A stretch of 64,000 nt of DNA from Streptomyces griseoloalbus. GTDB lineage: Bacteria; Actinomycetota; Actinomycetes; Streptomycetales; Streptomycetaceae. Position numbers and translations under genes: made by a program. Below the pieces are notes generated by a model that was given only the letters and a program-made list of their open reading frames with translations, was not told the DNA's origin and searched no databases. Below, piece by piece: positions 9,715-19,142 of the stretch (position 1 is its first letter; each line of letters opens with the position of its first letter). The DNA lies in assembly GCA_014650015.1 (NCBI GenBank), contig BMUD01000005.1:309771-373770 (forward strand), read 5' to 3'.

Positions 9715-10419
9715 CTATCCAGGGCGGACGCCGATGTGCACGACGTCCGGAACGCCCCGGGCAACGGGGATCTCTTCGGTACGCACCTGCTGGAACCCGG
9801 CATTCCGCAAGGTTCCCTCGAATTCCGGGGACGGCTTGGCGGACCACACGGCGAGCACTCCGCGCGGTCTCAACACCTGTGCACAGCTTGCCAGTCCGGC
9901 CGGCGAGTAGAGCCCCTCATTGCCCTCGGTGACGGTCCAGTCGGGCCCGTTGTCGATGTCGAGACACAGGGCGTCGAACGTGTCGGATGTCTCATTGACG
10001 AACGCGACGAGATCCGCCTCGACGATCTCCGCACGAGGGTCGGCGAGAGCCCGGGCGGAGAGCTCGGCCAGCGGGCCCTCCCGGTGCCACCCGATGATGG
10101 CCGGTTCGCGCTCCACCACGGTGATCCGCCCCCAGCGGGGCCGCGCGGCGGCGTGGGCGAGCGAGAAGCCGACCCCGAGACCGCCGATCAGGACGTGCGG
10201 GGCGGGCCGCGGGCCGAGCCCCTCGCCGGTGTCGGCGGCGTCGAGGGCGGCCAGTGCGGCGTCGACGAGCCGTCGCTCCGAACGGCCGTCGGAGGTGTCC
10301 ATCAGGAAGCAGCCGTTGGCGATGATCTGCAGCAGGCTGCCGTGCCTGCGCAGCACGACCTCGCCGTACGGGCCCTCGCGGCGGTCCAGGACTTCGGGAA
10401 TGTCGTACGGGGTGGACAT
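9715..10419 (-). CDS. Spermidine-synthase-like SAM-dependent methyltransferase
   Basis: This 234-aa protein has a Rossmann methyltransferase core. The glycine-rich SAM loop is VLIGGLGVGFSLAHA, motif II is ITVVEREPAII, and LDIDNGPDW follows. The closest families are the spermidine synthase-like (PF01564-type) proteins found singly in actinobacteria. Polyamine synthase activity is unproven, and a small-molecule methyltransferase role is equally possible. It lies between the two-component operon and lon, and is divergent from lon. Confidence 0.8.
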   Translation of the reverse strand: MSTPYDIPEVLDRREGPYGEVVLRRHGSLLQIIANGCFLMDTSDGRSERRLVDAALAALDAADTGEGLGPRPAPHVLIGGLGVGFSLAHAAARPRWGRITVVEREPAIIGWHREGPLAELSARALADPRAEIVEADLVAFVNETSDTFDALCLDIDNGPDWTVTEGNEGLYSPAGLASCAQVLRPRGVLAVWSAKPSPEFEGTLRNAGFQQVRTEEIPVARGVPDVVHIGVRPG

Positions 10420-10529
10420 GCGTTCATCCTGGCAGCTCCTTTTTTCGTCGCGGCCGGCTCCCGGTGCCCCGGGGAAGATGATCGCTCAGAGCGAACGCGC
10501 GCTCGGGAACATTCGGCGGCTCAGCTGCA

Positions 10530-10548
10530 TTGAGTCGGCATAGCTCAA
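10530..10548 (+). promoter_or_regulatory. HAIR-like HspR operator upstream of lon
   Basis: TTGAGT (10530-10535), seven bases, then GCTCAA (10543-10548) closely fits the HspR target HAIR (CTTGAGT-N7-ACTCAAG), with 11 of 14 consensus bases. It lies 22 bases upstream of the lon start codon, where it could occlude the promoter. HspR control of lon is known in Streptomyces; its action at this site is inferred. Confidence 0.75.
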
Positions 10549-10570
10549 CTTGACTGCCGAAGGGGAGATC

Positions 10571-12985
10571 ATGGCTGCTGAGTCCACACCGCTCGCCCTG
10601 CCTGTGTTGCCGCTCGACGACGAGGTCGTGCTGCCCGGGATGGTGGTTCCGCTGGACCTGAGCGATTCCGAGGTGCGCGCAGCGGTGGAGGCCGCCCAGG
10701 CCGCCGCCGGGTCCGCGCCGGAAAAGCCCAAGGTGCTCCTGGTGCCACGTGTCGACGGGACCTACGCCGGTACCGGCGTACTGGGCACGATCGAGCAGGT
10801 CGGGAGGCTGGCCGACGGTGACCCGGGCGCCCTGATCCGCGGCCGGGGCCGCGTACGGATCGGCGCCGGGACCACCGGGCCGGGCGCGGCGCTGTGGGTG
10901 GAGGGCACGCGCGTCGACGAGAGCGTGCCGGAACCGCTGCCGGGGCAGGTCACCGAACTGGTCAAGGAGTACAAGGCGCTCGCCACCGCCTGGCTGCGCA
11001 AGCGGGGCGCCTGGCAGGTCGTCGACCGGGTCCAGGCCATCGACGACGTCTCCGCGCTCGCCGACAACTCCGGCTACTCGCCGTTCCTGACCACGGACCA
11101 GAAGGTCCGGCTGCTGGAGACGGCCGATCCCGTCGCCCGGCTGAAGCTCGCGACCCAGCAGCTGCGCGACCACCTCGCCGAGCAGGACGTCGCCGAGACC
11201 ATCGCCAAGGACGTCCAGGAGGGCGTCGACAAGCAGCAGCGCGAGTTCCTGCTCCGGCGCCAGCTGGAGGCCGTGCGCAAGGAGCTGCGCGAGCTCAACG
11301 GCGAGAAGGAGGGTGAGGAGTCCGACGACTACCGCGCCCGCGTCGAGGCCGCCGACCTGCCGGAGAAGGTCCGCGAGGCCGCGCTCAAGGAGGTCGACAA
11401 GCTGGAGCGGGCCTCCGACCAGTCGCCGGAGGGCTCCTGGATCCGCACCTGGCTCGACACGGTCCTGGAGATGCCGTGGAACGAGCGCACCGAGGACGCC
11501 TACGACATCCAGGGCGCCCAGGCGGTCCTCGACGCCGAGCACGCGGGCCTGGACGACGTGAAGGAGCGGATCACCGAGTACCTGGCGGTGCGCAAGCGGC
11601 GCAGCGACCGGGGCATGGGCGTCGTCGGCGGGCGGCGCGGCGGTGCCGTGCTGGCCCTGGTGGGCCCGCCCGGTGTCGGCAAGACCAGTCTGGGCGAGTC
11701 CGTCGCCCACGCGATGGGCCGCAAGTTCGTCCGGGTCGCCCTCGGCGGCGTCCGCGACGAGGCGGAGATCCGTGGCCACCGCCGCACGTACGTCGGCGCG
11801 CTGCCGGGCCGGATCGTCCGGGCGATCAAGGAGGCCGGTTCCATGAACCCGGTCGTCCTGCTGGACGAGATCGACAAGGTCGGCTCCGACTTCCGGGGCG
11901 ACCCGGCCGCGGCCCTGCTCGAAGTCCTCGACCCGGCCCAGAACCACACCTTCCGGGACCACTACCTGGAGGTCGAGCTCGACCTGTCCGACGTCGTGTT
12001 CCTCGCGACGGCCAACGTCCTCGAAGCCATCCCGGAGGCCCTGCTCGACCGTATGGAGCTGGTCCGCCTCGACGGTTACACGGAGGACGAGAAGGTCGTC
12101 ATCGCCCGCGACCACCTGCTGCCGCGTCAGCTGGAGCGCGCCGGGCTGGACCGGGACGAGGTGACGATCGACGAGGGCGCGCTGCGCAAGCTGGCCGGCG
12201 AGTACACGCGTGAGGCGGGCGTGCGCACCCTGGAGCGGTCCCTCGCGCGGCTGCTGCGCAAGATCGCGGCCCAGCACGAACTGGGCGAGCGCGAGCTGCC
12301 GTTCACCGTGACCGACGGCGACCTGCGGGACCTGATCGGCCGGCCGCACCACGTGCCCGAGTCCGCCCAGGACCCGGCCGAGCGCCGTACCGCCGTCCCC
12401 GGTGTCGCCACCGGGCTCGCGGTGACCGGCGCCGGCGGTGACGTCCTCTATGTGGAGGCGTCCCTGGCCGACCCGGAGACGGGCGCGGCGGGCCTGACCC
12501 TGACCGGCCAGCTGGGTGACGTGATGAAGGAGTCCGCGCAGATCGCGCTGAGCTTCCTGCGCAGTCACGGCGCCGAGCTGGAACTGCCGGTGGGCGACCT
12601 GAAGGACCGGGGCGCGCACATCCACTTCCCGGCGGGCGCGGTGCCCAAGGACGGCCCGAGCGCGGGCGTCACGATGACCACCGCCCTGGCCTCGCTGCTC
12701 TCCGGCCGGCTGGTCCGCACCGATGTGGCGATGACCGGCGAGGTCTCGCTGACCGGGCGGGTGCTGCCGATCGGCGGGGTGAAGCAGAAGCTGCTCGCCG
12801 CCCACCGCGCGGGAATCACCACCGTGATCATCCCCAAGCGCAACGAGCCCGACCTGGACGACGTCCCGGCGGAGGTGCTGGACAAGCTGGACGTCCACGC
12901 CGTCACCGATGTCCGCCAGGTCCTGGAGCTGGCGCTGTCGCCGGCCACGAACGGCGCGACGCCGGAGGTTCCGGTCGCCGCGTGA
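10571..12985 (+). CDS. lon: ATP-dependent Lon protease
   Basis: The protein has 804 aa. An N-terminal substrate-binding LON domain (LPVLPLDDEVVLPGMVVPL) precedes the AAA+ module with Walker A GPPGVGKTS (~365) and Walker B VVLLDEIDK. The C-terminal protease domain contains the catalytic dyad: Ser in PKDGPSAGVTM (~697) and Lys in GGVKQKLLAAHR (~739). The ATG at 10571 follows AAGGGGAG and matches the family N-terminus. It degrades misfolded and regulatory proteins in the cytoplasm. The HAIR-like site upstream implies heat-shock control by HspR. It converges on the lysozyme gene, with a shared terminator between them. Confidence 0.97.
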   Translation: MAAESTPLALPVLPLDDEVVLPGMVVPLDLSDSEVRAAVEAAQAAAGSAPEKPKVLLVPRVDGTYAGTGVLGTIEQVGRLADGDPGALIRGRGRVRIGAGTTGPGAALWVEGTRVDESVPEPLPGQVTELVKEYKALATAWLRKRGAWQVVDRVQAIDDVSALADNSGYSPFLTTDQKVRLLETADPVARLKLATQQLRDHLAEQDVAETIAKDVQEGVDKQQREFLLRRQLEAVRKELRELNGEKEGEESDDYRARVEAADLPEKVREAALKEVDKLERASDQSPEGSWIRTWLDTVLEMPWNERTEDAYDIQGAQAVLDAEHAGLDDVKERITEYLAVRKRRSDRGMGVVGGRRGGAVLALVGPPGVGKTSLGESVAHAMGRKFVRVALGGVRDEAEIRGHRRTYVGALPGRIVRAIKEAGSMNPVVLLDEIDKVGSDFRGDPAAALLEVLDPAQNHTFRDHYLEVELDLSDVVFLATANVLEAIPEALLDRMELVRLDGYTEDEKVVIARDHLLPRQLERAGLDRDEVTIDEGALRKLAGEYTREAGVRTLERSLARLLRKIAAQHELGERELPFTVTDGDLRDLIGRPHHVPESAQDPAERRTAVPGVATGLAVTGAGGDVLYVEASLADPETGAAGLTLTGQLGDVMKESAQIALSFLRSHGAELELPVGDLKDRGAHIHFPAGAVPKDGPSAGVTMTTALASLLSGRLVRTDVAMTGEVSLTGRVLPIGGVKQKLLAAHRAGITTVIIPKRNEPDLDDVPAEVLDKLDVHAVTDVRQVLELALSPATNGATPEVPVAA

Positions 12986-13003
12986 CGGAGGCGGCCGGAT
13001 GAG

Positions 13004-13033
13004 AAGGCCCGGGCCCCGTGGGACCCGGGCCTT
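13004..13033. terminator. Bidirectional terminator between lon and lysozyme gene
   Basis: A perfect 10-bp stem (AAGGCCCGGG at 13004-13013 with CCCGGGCCTT at 13024-13033) encloses a 10-nt loop. It lies 19 nt after the lon stop and 39 nt after the convergent lysozyme stop, so it can serve both. Confidence 0.8.
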
Positions 13034-13071
13034 CGCCGTGTCCGGGCGGCGTGCCCGGTGGGGCAGCCGGG

Positions 13072-13899
13072 TCAGCCGAGCGCGAACGCCCGTACCCGGT
13101 CGAGGGTGCCGTTGAAGCGGTCGTGGTCCCCGACGGTCGGCCCGGTCGAGGTGTACTGCCACATCGCGTACGTGTCCCAGCCCGCGGGCAGTTCGCCCAC
13201 GGTGGAGGCGTACCGGGCGATCCACAGCGGGTTGGTGGAGGCGAAGCCGGCGTAGTCGCCGGTGCACTGCTTCCACCAGCTGGTGGCCGTGTAGATGACG
13301 GCGTTCCGTCCGGTGCGGGCCCGGTACTGGTCCAGGAAGTCGCGGATCCAGCTCACCATCGCGCTCGGCGACTTGCCGTAGCAGGCGGCGCCGTACGGGT
13401 TCCACTCGATGTCCAGCACGCCCGGCAGGGTCCGTCCGTCCGCGAACCAGCCGCCGCCGCGGTTGACGAAGTAGTCGGCCTGGGCGGCGCCGCTCGCCGT
13501 GTCGGGCGTGGCGAAGTGGTACGCGCCGCGGATCATGCCGACGTCGTACGCGCCGTCGTACTGCTGGGAGCGGTACGGGTTGGTGTAGTAGGTCCCCTCC
13601 GTGGCCTTGGCGTAGGCCCACCTGACCCCGCTGTTCCACAGCGTCGCCCAGGCCACGTTCCCCTGGTGGCTGGAGACGTCCACCCCTTCCGTCTGGGTGG
13701 TGGTGCGTGTGGCGGGGAGGCCGCCGCGGCCGTCGTGGGCGAGGACGCCCATGCCCATGTGGGCGGAGCCGCGCGGAGGGGCACCGGGAGCGGATTCGGC
13801 CGCGACGGCCGTGTGGGGGAGGGAGAGAACCGCGAGCAGGACCGCCCCGGCGGTCGCGAGCGCGCGTATACGGGTGAAGCCGGATCTGTGCACGGGCAT
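13072..13899 (-). CDS. Secreted GH25 lysozyme (N-acetylmuramidase)
   Basis: The protein has 275 aa. It begins with a signal peptide (basic start, then ALATAGAVLLAVLSLPHTAVAAES). The GH25 domain runs from EGVDVSSHQG to the C-terminus and contains the catalytic DxE pair in PGVLDIEWNPYG. WIRDFLDQYRARTGRNAVIY and WIARYAS are further typical strands and helices of cellosyl-type muramidases. It cleaves the MurNAc-GlcNAc bond of peptidoglycan outside the cell. The ATG at 13899 has GGAG eight bases upstream; the open frame before it does not look like protein. Confidence 0.95.
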   Translation of the reverse strand: MPVHRSGFTRIRALATAGAVLLAVLSLPHTAVAAESAPGAPPRGSAHMGMGVLAHDGRGGLPATRTTTQTEGVDVSSHQGNVAWATLWNSGVRWAYAKATEGTYYTNPYRSQQYDGAYDVGMIRGAYHFATPDTASGAAQADYFVNRGGGWFADGRTLPGVLDIEWNPYGAACYGKSPSAMVSWIRDFLDQYRARTGRNAVIYTATSWWKQCTGDYAGFASTNPLWIARYASTVGELPAGWDTYAMWQYTSTGPTVGDHDRFNGTLDRVRAFALG

Positions 13900-14129
13900 G
13901 ACGTATCTCCGAAAGGTCGGTGGGGGCGAACCCTGTATGTGACCCACATCGCGTGATGTGGGCATGCCACGTAATCGCCTGCTGGAGAAACTGCACACGT
14001 GGACCACGACGGGGGCGGAGCGTCCGCGAGCTGCCGATGGTCTACGCCTGCGAAATACTGGCGGAGCTGCGGCGACGTCGCCACTTGGCGGGAAGCTTCC
14101 GGAACCGAGGAACCGAGGCAGGGTCAGAC

Positions 14130-14624
14130 GTGCACGAAGACGGAAACGGCGGGGCAGGGGGCGCCGCCTCCCACGGGTCGACGCCCCATGTGGAGCAGCC
14201 CGGGTTCCTCGACCTGGAGCGCGAGTTGACGGTGCTGCTGCGGCGCGCCAGGGCCAGCCAGGGGGAGATGGCCCGCGCGGTCCATCCCGAGCTGGAGCCG
14301 TCCGCGTACGGACTGCTGGTCCGTCTGGATGAGTGCGGCGGCCAGCGGGCCACCGAGCTCGCCGCCTACATCGGCGTCGGCAAGGCGACGATGTCGCGCC
14401 AGCTGAGCGCGCTGGAGCAGCTCGGGCTCGTCGCCCGCGAGCCGGACCCCGCCGACGGCCGGGCCTGGCTGGTCGCCCTCACCCAGGAGGGGCGCGACCG
14501 GGTGGGCAGGGTCCGCGAGGCCCGCCGCGCGCGCTACGCCGGCCGGCTCGCCGACTGGGACCCCGCCGAGGTCGGCGAACTGGCCCGACTGCTGAACCAG
14601 CTGAACCGGGGGATGGAGAAGTGA
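14130..14624 (+). CDS. MarR family transcriptional regulator
   Basis: This 164-aa protein has a winged helix-turn-helix with GLLVRLDECGGQRATELAAY, recognition helix GVGKATMSRQLSALEQLGLV and wing REPDPADGRAWLVALTQEG, which is typical of MarR. The GTG at 14130, preceded by CAGGG, is preferred because the residues encoded upstream are unlike protein. Its target is not obvious. It sits divergently next to the lysozyme gene and convergently with the PP2C-like gene. Confidence 0.88.
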   Translation: MHEDGNGGAGGAASHGSTPHVEQPGFLDLERELTVLLRRARASQGEMARAVHPELEPSAYGLLVRLDECGGQRATELAAYIGVGKATMSRQLSALEQLGLVAREPDPADGRAWLVALTQEGRDRVGRVREARRARYAGRLADWDPAEVGELARLLNQLNRGMEK

Positions 14625-14658
14625 CCCGGGCGGTGCCGGCGCCGTACCGCGGCCGGGT

Positions 14659-15444
14659 TCAGAGCTCCACGTAGACCACCGTCGCGTCGTCGTGGGTCTT
14701 GCCCCGGCGCGGCGGCACCCGGTCCGCGTCCGCCCGCTCCAGGGTCCGTACGCGGTCCACCAGCGACTGCGGGCCCTCCTCGCGGACCAGGGTGAGGCAG
14801 TCCGCCCAGTCGCCCCGGTGGAACCTCTCCACCCAGCGTGCCGCGCCGTCCGTCAGCGCGGCGAGGGCGCGCACCTCGTCGCGCGGCAGGGAACCGGTGA
14901 CCGCGCGGGAGGCCACCGAGGGATCCGCCGCCGCCGTGAAGAAGCCGCCCTCCCTGTTACGCAGGGTCGCGTCGACCAGGGCGTCGGTGGCGAGGGCCGA
15001 GCGGGGCAGCAGGGCCAGCCGGTCGTCCACCAGCGCGGCGACCGTGCCGCCGGGGGACTCGACGAGCAGGGCCGAGTCGGACAGGACCAGGTACTCGACC
15101 GAGGCCGGTGACCAGCGCGCCAGCACCACCGTTGCCTGAGGCGTGCGAGGGTGAGAAAGGTCACAGTGTGCCGCATGGCTCTCGGCGGTACGCGCCAGAG
15201 CGCGGGACAGCAGCTCGGGCAGGGGAACATCCGGGAGGGAAACGGTCAGTTCGGTCAGCGCCCCGCCCAGCCGGGCGGTGAACCAGGGCACGGAATGCAG
15301 ACAGCCGCCCCCGTCCCCCGGTGGCGTGACCCCGTCCAGCACCACGAGCGAACCGCCCTGCCCGGAGGCGGGAAGCGTGACGCTCGCGAAGTCCTCGTTG
15401 GGGCGGCCCGGATCGCCGGGCTCCGAAACAAGTTCCGTACGCAT
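14659..15444 (-). CDS. PP2C-like phosphatase domain protein
   Basis: This is a 261-aa protein. GRPNEDFASV and LVVLDGVTPPGDGG resemble the metal-binding N-terminal motifs of PP2C phosphatases. ALAALTDGAARWVERF and the terminal GKTHDDATVVYVEL match the later DG and DDAT motifs. The spacing is tighter than in classical PP2C, so I call it PP2C-like and likely cytoplasmic. The ATG at 15444 is chosen because the upstream codons do not look like protein. No strong Shine-Dalgarno sequence is seen. It is divergent from the conservon kinase gene, so the ~400 bp between them should carry both promoters. Confidence 0.72.
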   Translation of the reverse strand: MRTELVSEPGDPGRPNEDFASVTLPASGQGGSLVVLDGVTPPGDGGGCLHSVPWFTARLGGALTELTVSLPDVPLPELLSRALARTAESHAAHCDLSHPRTPQATVVLARWSPASVEYLVLSDSALLVESPGGTVAALVDDRLALLPRSALATDALVDATLRNREGGFFTAAADPSVASRAVTGSLPRDEVRALAALTDGAARWVERFHRGDWADCLTLVREEGPQSLVDRVRTLERADADRVPPRRGKTHDDATVVYVEL

Positions 15445-15839
15445 CCGGCCAGTCTGCACGAGCCCTTCACGGCCCGCGCGAAAGGCTGGCAACGACTGCC
15501 GGATCCGCACGGCCACGCAGGTCAGACGCCTGGTTTGGGAGGGAATGCAGCGCTCCGGGAAGACGTGGCGGCGAATACTGCCACCGCCCGCCGCAGACGT
15601 CCAACCGGCAAGCCGGACGGGGCCGCTGGGAGAGGCAGCGGAACTTGCCCCCCAACTCACGTCCGATGTTCACTCCTTCGAGTGGCGGGTCAGGTGATGC
15701 GCATCCACTGTCCACGGGCACTGGGAGGGTCGGGGAGCGATGGGGGCGCCTCGCTGTCCGAGCGCGGTCAACGGCTCGGGACGGACGCCCGATCCTGTTG
15801 ACGGAGCGTCACCCGGGCCCATGGGTACACGAGTCAGGA

Positions 15840-18800
15840 ATGCGAGCACCGGTGCAGAAGTCGCGGCCTCGTCGCAAAGGCAAGCAGACGGCCCCCACGG
15901 GGGAGGAGCAGACGCCCACCGTCGGCAAGGGCCGCCCCACTCACGTGCGCAACCGGCTCATCGTGGCCGTGGCGGTGGTGGCCGCGGCGATCGCCGGTGC
16001 CGGGGCACCCTCCGTGCTCACGGCCTCCGGGCAGCTCAGCGACTCGCAGGAGCTGGTGACCCTCGCCGGGCAGACCCAGGACGCCCTCACCCTGGCCCAC
16101 TCCCTCGCCGACGAGCGCGACGAGGTCATCCCCTACATCGCGGCCGGCCGCTCCAAGTCGAAGGCGCCCTCCGAGGAGCACAGCGCCCGCGTCGACCGGC
16201 AGGTCGAGGAACTGCGCGCCGACACCGACACCCCGCAGGGGCTGCGTGACGACCTCGACGCCATCGCGGCCGTGCGCCGGGCGGCGCTCACCGGCAAGAG
16301 CAGCGCCCTCGAAGCGCATGAGGCGTACTCCACCGCCATCACCGAACTGCACCGGCTCGCCGAACAGCTGGCGGAGCGGACCCCGCCGCGCGCGGGCTCC
16401 GGTGCCCACGCGCTCGCCGAGCTGGACTCCGCCGTCCAGCAGGCCGCCGCCACCCGTGGACTGCTGCTCGCCGCGCTGAACGTGCCGAGCACCACGCAGA
16501 CCGTGATCGACCCGATCACCGGCCTGCCGTCCGCGACCACCGGCTCCTCGGACGCCGACACCAAGCGGCGCGACGCGCTGACCGCCGCCGCGCTCCAGGC
16601 CCGGCTGCGCTCGGACGCGGCCCTCGCGGACTTCCGCGACGCCGCGCCCGCGGCCGCCCGCGCCTCCTACGACTCCACGGTCACCGGACCCGAGGTCGAC
16701 GCCGCCGAGAAGTACCTGGCGGAGCTCACCGACGAACCGTCCCTCTCCGACGGCGAACTCGACACCGACCTCAAGAAGCTGCGGGCCGCGCTCACCGCGC
16801 GGGTGGAGACGATGCGCGGGGTGGAGTCCGCCCTCTTCGACCGGCGCACCAAGGACCTCGCCCAGCTGCGCGACGACGACGTCACCGCCCTGGAGATCCG
16901 GATCGCCGTCCTCGGCGCCCTGATGCTGTTCACGGTGGGGGTCGCCACCGCGATGGCCCGCACGCTCACGCGTCCGCTGTCCGTGCTGCGCCGGGGTTCC
17001 GCCCGCCTCGCCGAGGCCGAGGACCCCACGAGCCAGGAGCCGGTCACCTTCACCGGGCGCAACGACGAGTTCGCCCAGGTCGTCCGCTCCGTCAACGCCC
17101 TGCACGCGCACGCCGCCGGACTCGCCGAGCGGATCGCCACGCTGGAGACCGACCGCAAGCACCTCGTCGGCCAGCGGCAGCGGATGGCCGACGCCCGCGA
17201 GGAACTGCGCACCGAACTCGCCGAGTCCGCAGCCCAGCTGGGGCGGTTGCGCACCAGCATCGGCGGCACCTTCGTCAACCTCGCGCTGCGCACCCTCGGG
17301 CTGGTCGAGCGGCAGCTCGGCGTCATCGAGGGGCTGGAGGAGCGCGAGGACGACCCGGACCGGCTGGCCACCCTCTTCAAGCTCGACCACTTCGCCACGG
17401 TCATGCGCCGGCACAGCGAGAACCTCCTGGTCCTCGCCGGCACCGAGCACGTCCAGCACACGGCGGGTCCGGTTCCGCTCGTGGACGTCGTACGGGCCGC
17501 GGTCAGCGAGATCGAGCGGTACGAGCGGGTGCGGATCGCCGCGCTGCCGCCGCACGCGCACATCGCCGGGTTCGCGGCGGACGACCTCTCCCACCTGCTG
17601 GCCGAGCTCATGGAGAACGCCACGTCGTTCTCCCCACCGGACCTGCCCGTCGAGATCTCCGGCTGGCTGCTGGAAACCGGCGAGGTCATGCTCTCCGTGC
17701 AGGACGAGGGCATCGGCATGACCGGGGAGCGGCTGGAGCGGCTCAACTCCCGGCTGTCCGAGTTCGACCCGGAAGCCATGTACGACGCGGAGGGCGAGGA
17801 CGGCCTCGGCCTCGGCCTGTACGTCGTCGCCCGGCTCGCCCACCGGCACGGGGTGCGGGTCCAGCTGCGCGAGCAGAAGCAGGGCGGCATCGCGGCGGTC
17901 GTCGTCCTCCCCGACACCATGCTGACCTCCGCTTCTTCCGCCGCGGTCACCACCCCCGCCTCCGGCGCCGGCCAGGCCATGTCCCTGCCGGGTGCCGGCG
18001 CCGAGGCCAACTCCAACGTGCTGCCCGGCCGTACGGAGGACGGCGACCCGTTGGTCGCCCTGGCGGAGAAGGCGGTACGCCGCCGGGACGCCGCCGCGGA
18101 GGGGACGCCGGGGGAGTCCGTGCCGGAGCCCGTGACCGAGCCCGGACCGGACCGCGTGGACGAGCCTGCCGGGAACCGTGCGGGTGAGGCCGCGACGGAT
18201 CACCCGGAGACAGCCGAGGCGGGCCGCGTGGCCGGGCCCGCGGGCCCGGCGAGCGAAGCGGGCGCGGACGCCGTGCCGCCCGAGCGGCCCGCCGAGATCA
18301 CGATGGAGCTGCTGATCCCGGCACAGCCCGACGGGACCGACGACCCGACCGCACCGTCGGCCGCGTCGGAGGACCTGGGTCCGGCCGCCACCCCCGACCC
18401 CGAAACCCGCACCGAGGCCGACGGCACGGCCGCCCCCGCTCCCCGGCCCGGCGCCCGAGCTCCCGAGCCCACCGCTCACACCGAGGCCCGGGCCGGGCAC
18501 GTCGACGGGCCGGAGTCCGGTGCTGTCCGGCCGGGCGCCGGTCACGGGTCCGGCGGTGTCACCGGGTCCGCTCCGGGCGGCGCGGCGCGGCCGTCCGCCG
18601 AAGGCGCGTCGGGGCCCGTCGACCGGCCGGAGGCCGATGCCGTACGCCCGGGTCCCGGTCACGGTGCCGGAACCGATGACCGGTTCACGGCCGCCCACCC
18701 GGACGCCGGAACCGATGACCGCGACACGGCCGCCCCCCCGGCCACCGGGGGCGGTGCCGAAGACCGCGCTGCCGCGGGACCGGAAACGGGACCGGACCGG

Positions 18801-19142
18801 GGCGGGTCGCCGCGTCGCCCCCAGCCCCCGGCCGGGGCCGATGCCGAGCACGCGCGTGTGCCGGACGGGCCCGATGACGAGGAGCCGGTGACCGCCAAGG
18901 GGCTGCCCAAGCGCACCCCGAAGATCACCGCGCCCGCCGAGGCACCCCGGCCGCGCAGCGGGGCCGTGGACGCCGAGGCCCTGCGCCGACGGCTCGGAGG
19001 GTTCCGCCGGGGGGCGGACGCAGGGCGCCGGGACGTCGAGGCGGAGATCGCCGAACGGACCGACCACCACCCGACGCCGTCCGACACGACCGCACCATCC
19101 GAAGAAGCCACGGGGGGCACAGTCGAGGAGGCAAGCAGTTGA
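15840..19142 (+). CDS. Conservon sensor kinase CvnA (nitrate/sulfate-sensing domain histidine kinase)
   Basis: The protein is ~1100 aa. A basic N-terminus leads to a membrane helix (RLIVAVAVVAAAIAGAGAP). A large extracytoplasmic NIT-type helical sensor follows, then a second helix (IRIAVLGALMLFTVGVATA) and a HAMP linker (TLTRPLSVLRRGSARLAEA). The HATPase_c domain has LLAELMENATSFSPPD, VQDEGIGMTGE and DGLGLGLYVV. The last ~350 residues are Pro/Ala/Gly/Glu-rich and disordered, with degenerate GTDDR-type repeats. There is no classic H-box, as is usual for CvnA. The start is uncertain: ATG 15840 or GTG 15852, and neither has an ideal ribosome binding site. Its stop overlaps the TTG start of cvnB. 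Confidence 0.9.
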   Translation: MRAPVQKSRPRRKGKQTAPTGEEQTPTVGKGRPTHVRNRLIVAVAVVAAAIAGAGAPSVLTASGQLSDSQELVTLAGQTQDALTLAHSLADERDEVIPYIAAGRSKSKAPSEEHSARVDRQVEELRADTDTPQGLRDDLDAIAAVRRAALTGKSSALEAHEAYSTAITELHRLAEQLAERTPPRAGSGAHALAELDSAVQQAAATRGLLLAALNVPSTTQTVIDPITGLPSATTGSSDADTKRRDALTAAALQARLRSDAALADFRDAAPAAARASYDSTVTGPEVDAAEKYLAELTDEPSLSDGELDTDLKKLRAALTARVETMRGVESALFDRRTKDLAQLRDDDVTALEIRIAVLGALMLFTVGVATAMARTLTRPLSVLRRGSARLAEAEDPTSQEPVTFTGRNDEFAQVVRSVNALHAHAAGLAERIATLETDRKHLVGQRQRMADAREELRTELAESAAQLGRLRTSIGGTFVNLALRTLGLVERQLGVIEGLEEREDDPDRLATLFKLDHFATVMRRHSENLLVLAGTEHVQHTAGPVPLVDVVRAAVSEIERYERVRIAALPPHAHIAGFAADDLSHLLAELMENATSFSPPDLPVEISGWLLETGEVMLSVQDEGIGMTGERLERLNSRLSEFDPEAMYDAEGEDGLGLGLYVVARLAHRHGVRVQLREQKQGGIAAVVVLPDTMLTSASSAAVTTPASGAGQAMSLPGAGAEANSNVLPGRTEDGDPLVALAEKAVRRRDAAAEGTPGESVPEPVTEPGPDRVDEPAGNRAGEAATDHPETAEAGRVAGPAGPASEAGADAVPPERPAEITMELLIPAQPDGTDDPTAPSAASEDLGPAATPDPETRTEADGTAAPAPRPGARAPEPTAHTEARAGHVDGPESGAVRPGAGHGSGGVTGSAPGGAARPSAEGASGPVDRPEADAVRPGPGHGAGTDDRFTAAHPDAGTDDRDTAAPPATGGGAEDRAAAGPETGPDRGGSPRRPQPPAGADAEHARVPDGPDDEEPVTAKGLPKRTPKITAPAEAPRPRSGAVDAEALRRRLGGFRRGADAGRRDVEAEIAERTDHHPTPSDTTAPSEEATGGTVEEASS

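Noticed and set aside
10424-13996. Long minus-strand open frame opposite lon (about 1190 codons)
   Set aside because: Its middle is antisense to Lon and low in complexity, and only the separate lysozyme frame in this area encodes a known protein.
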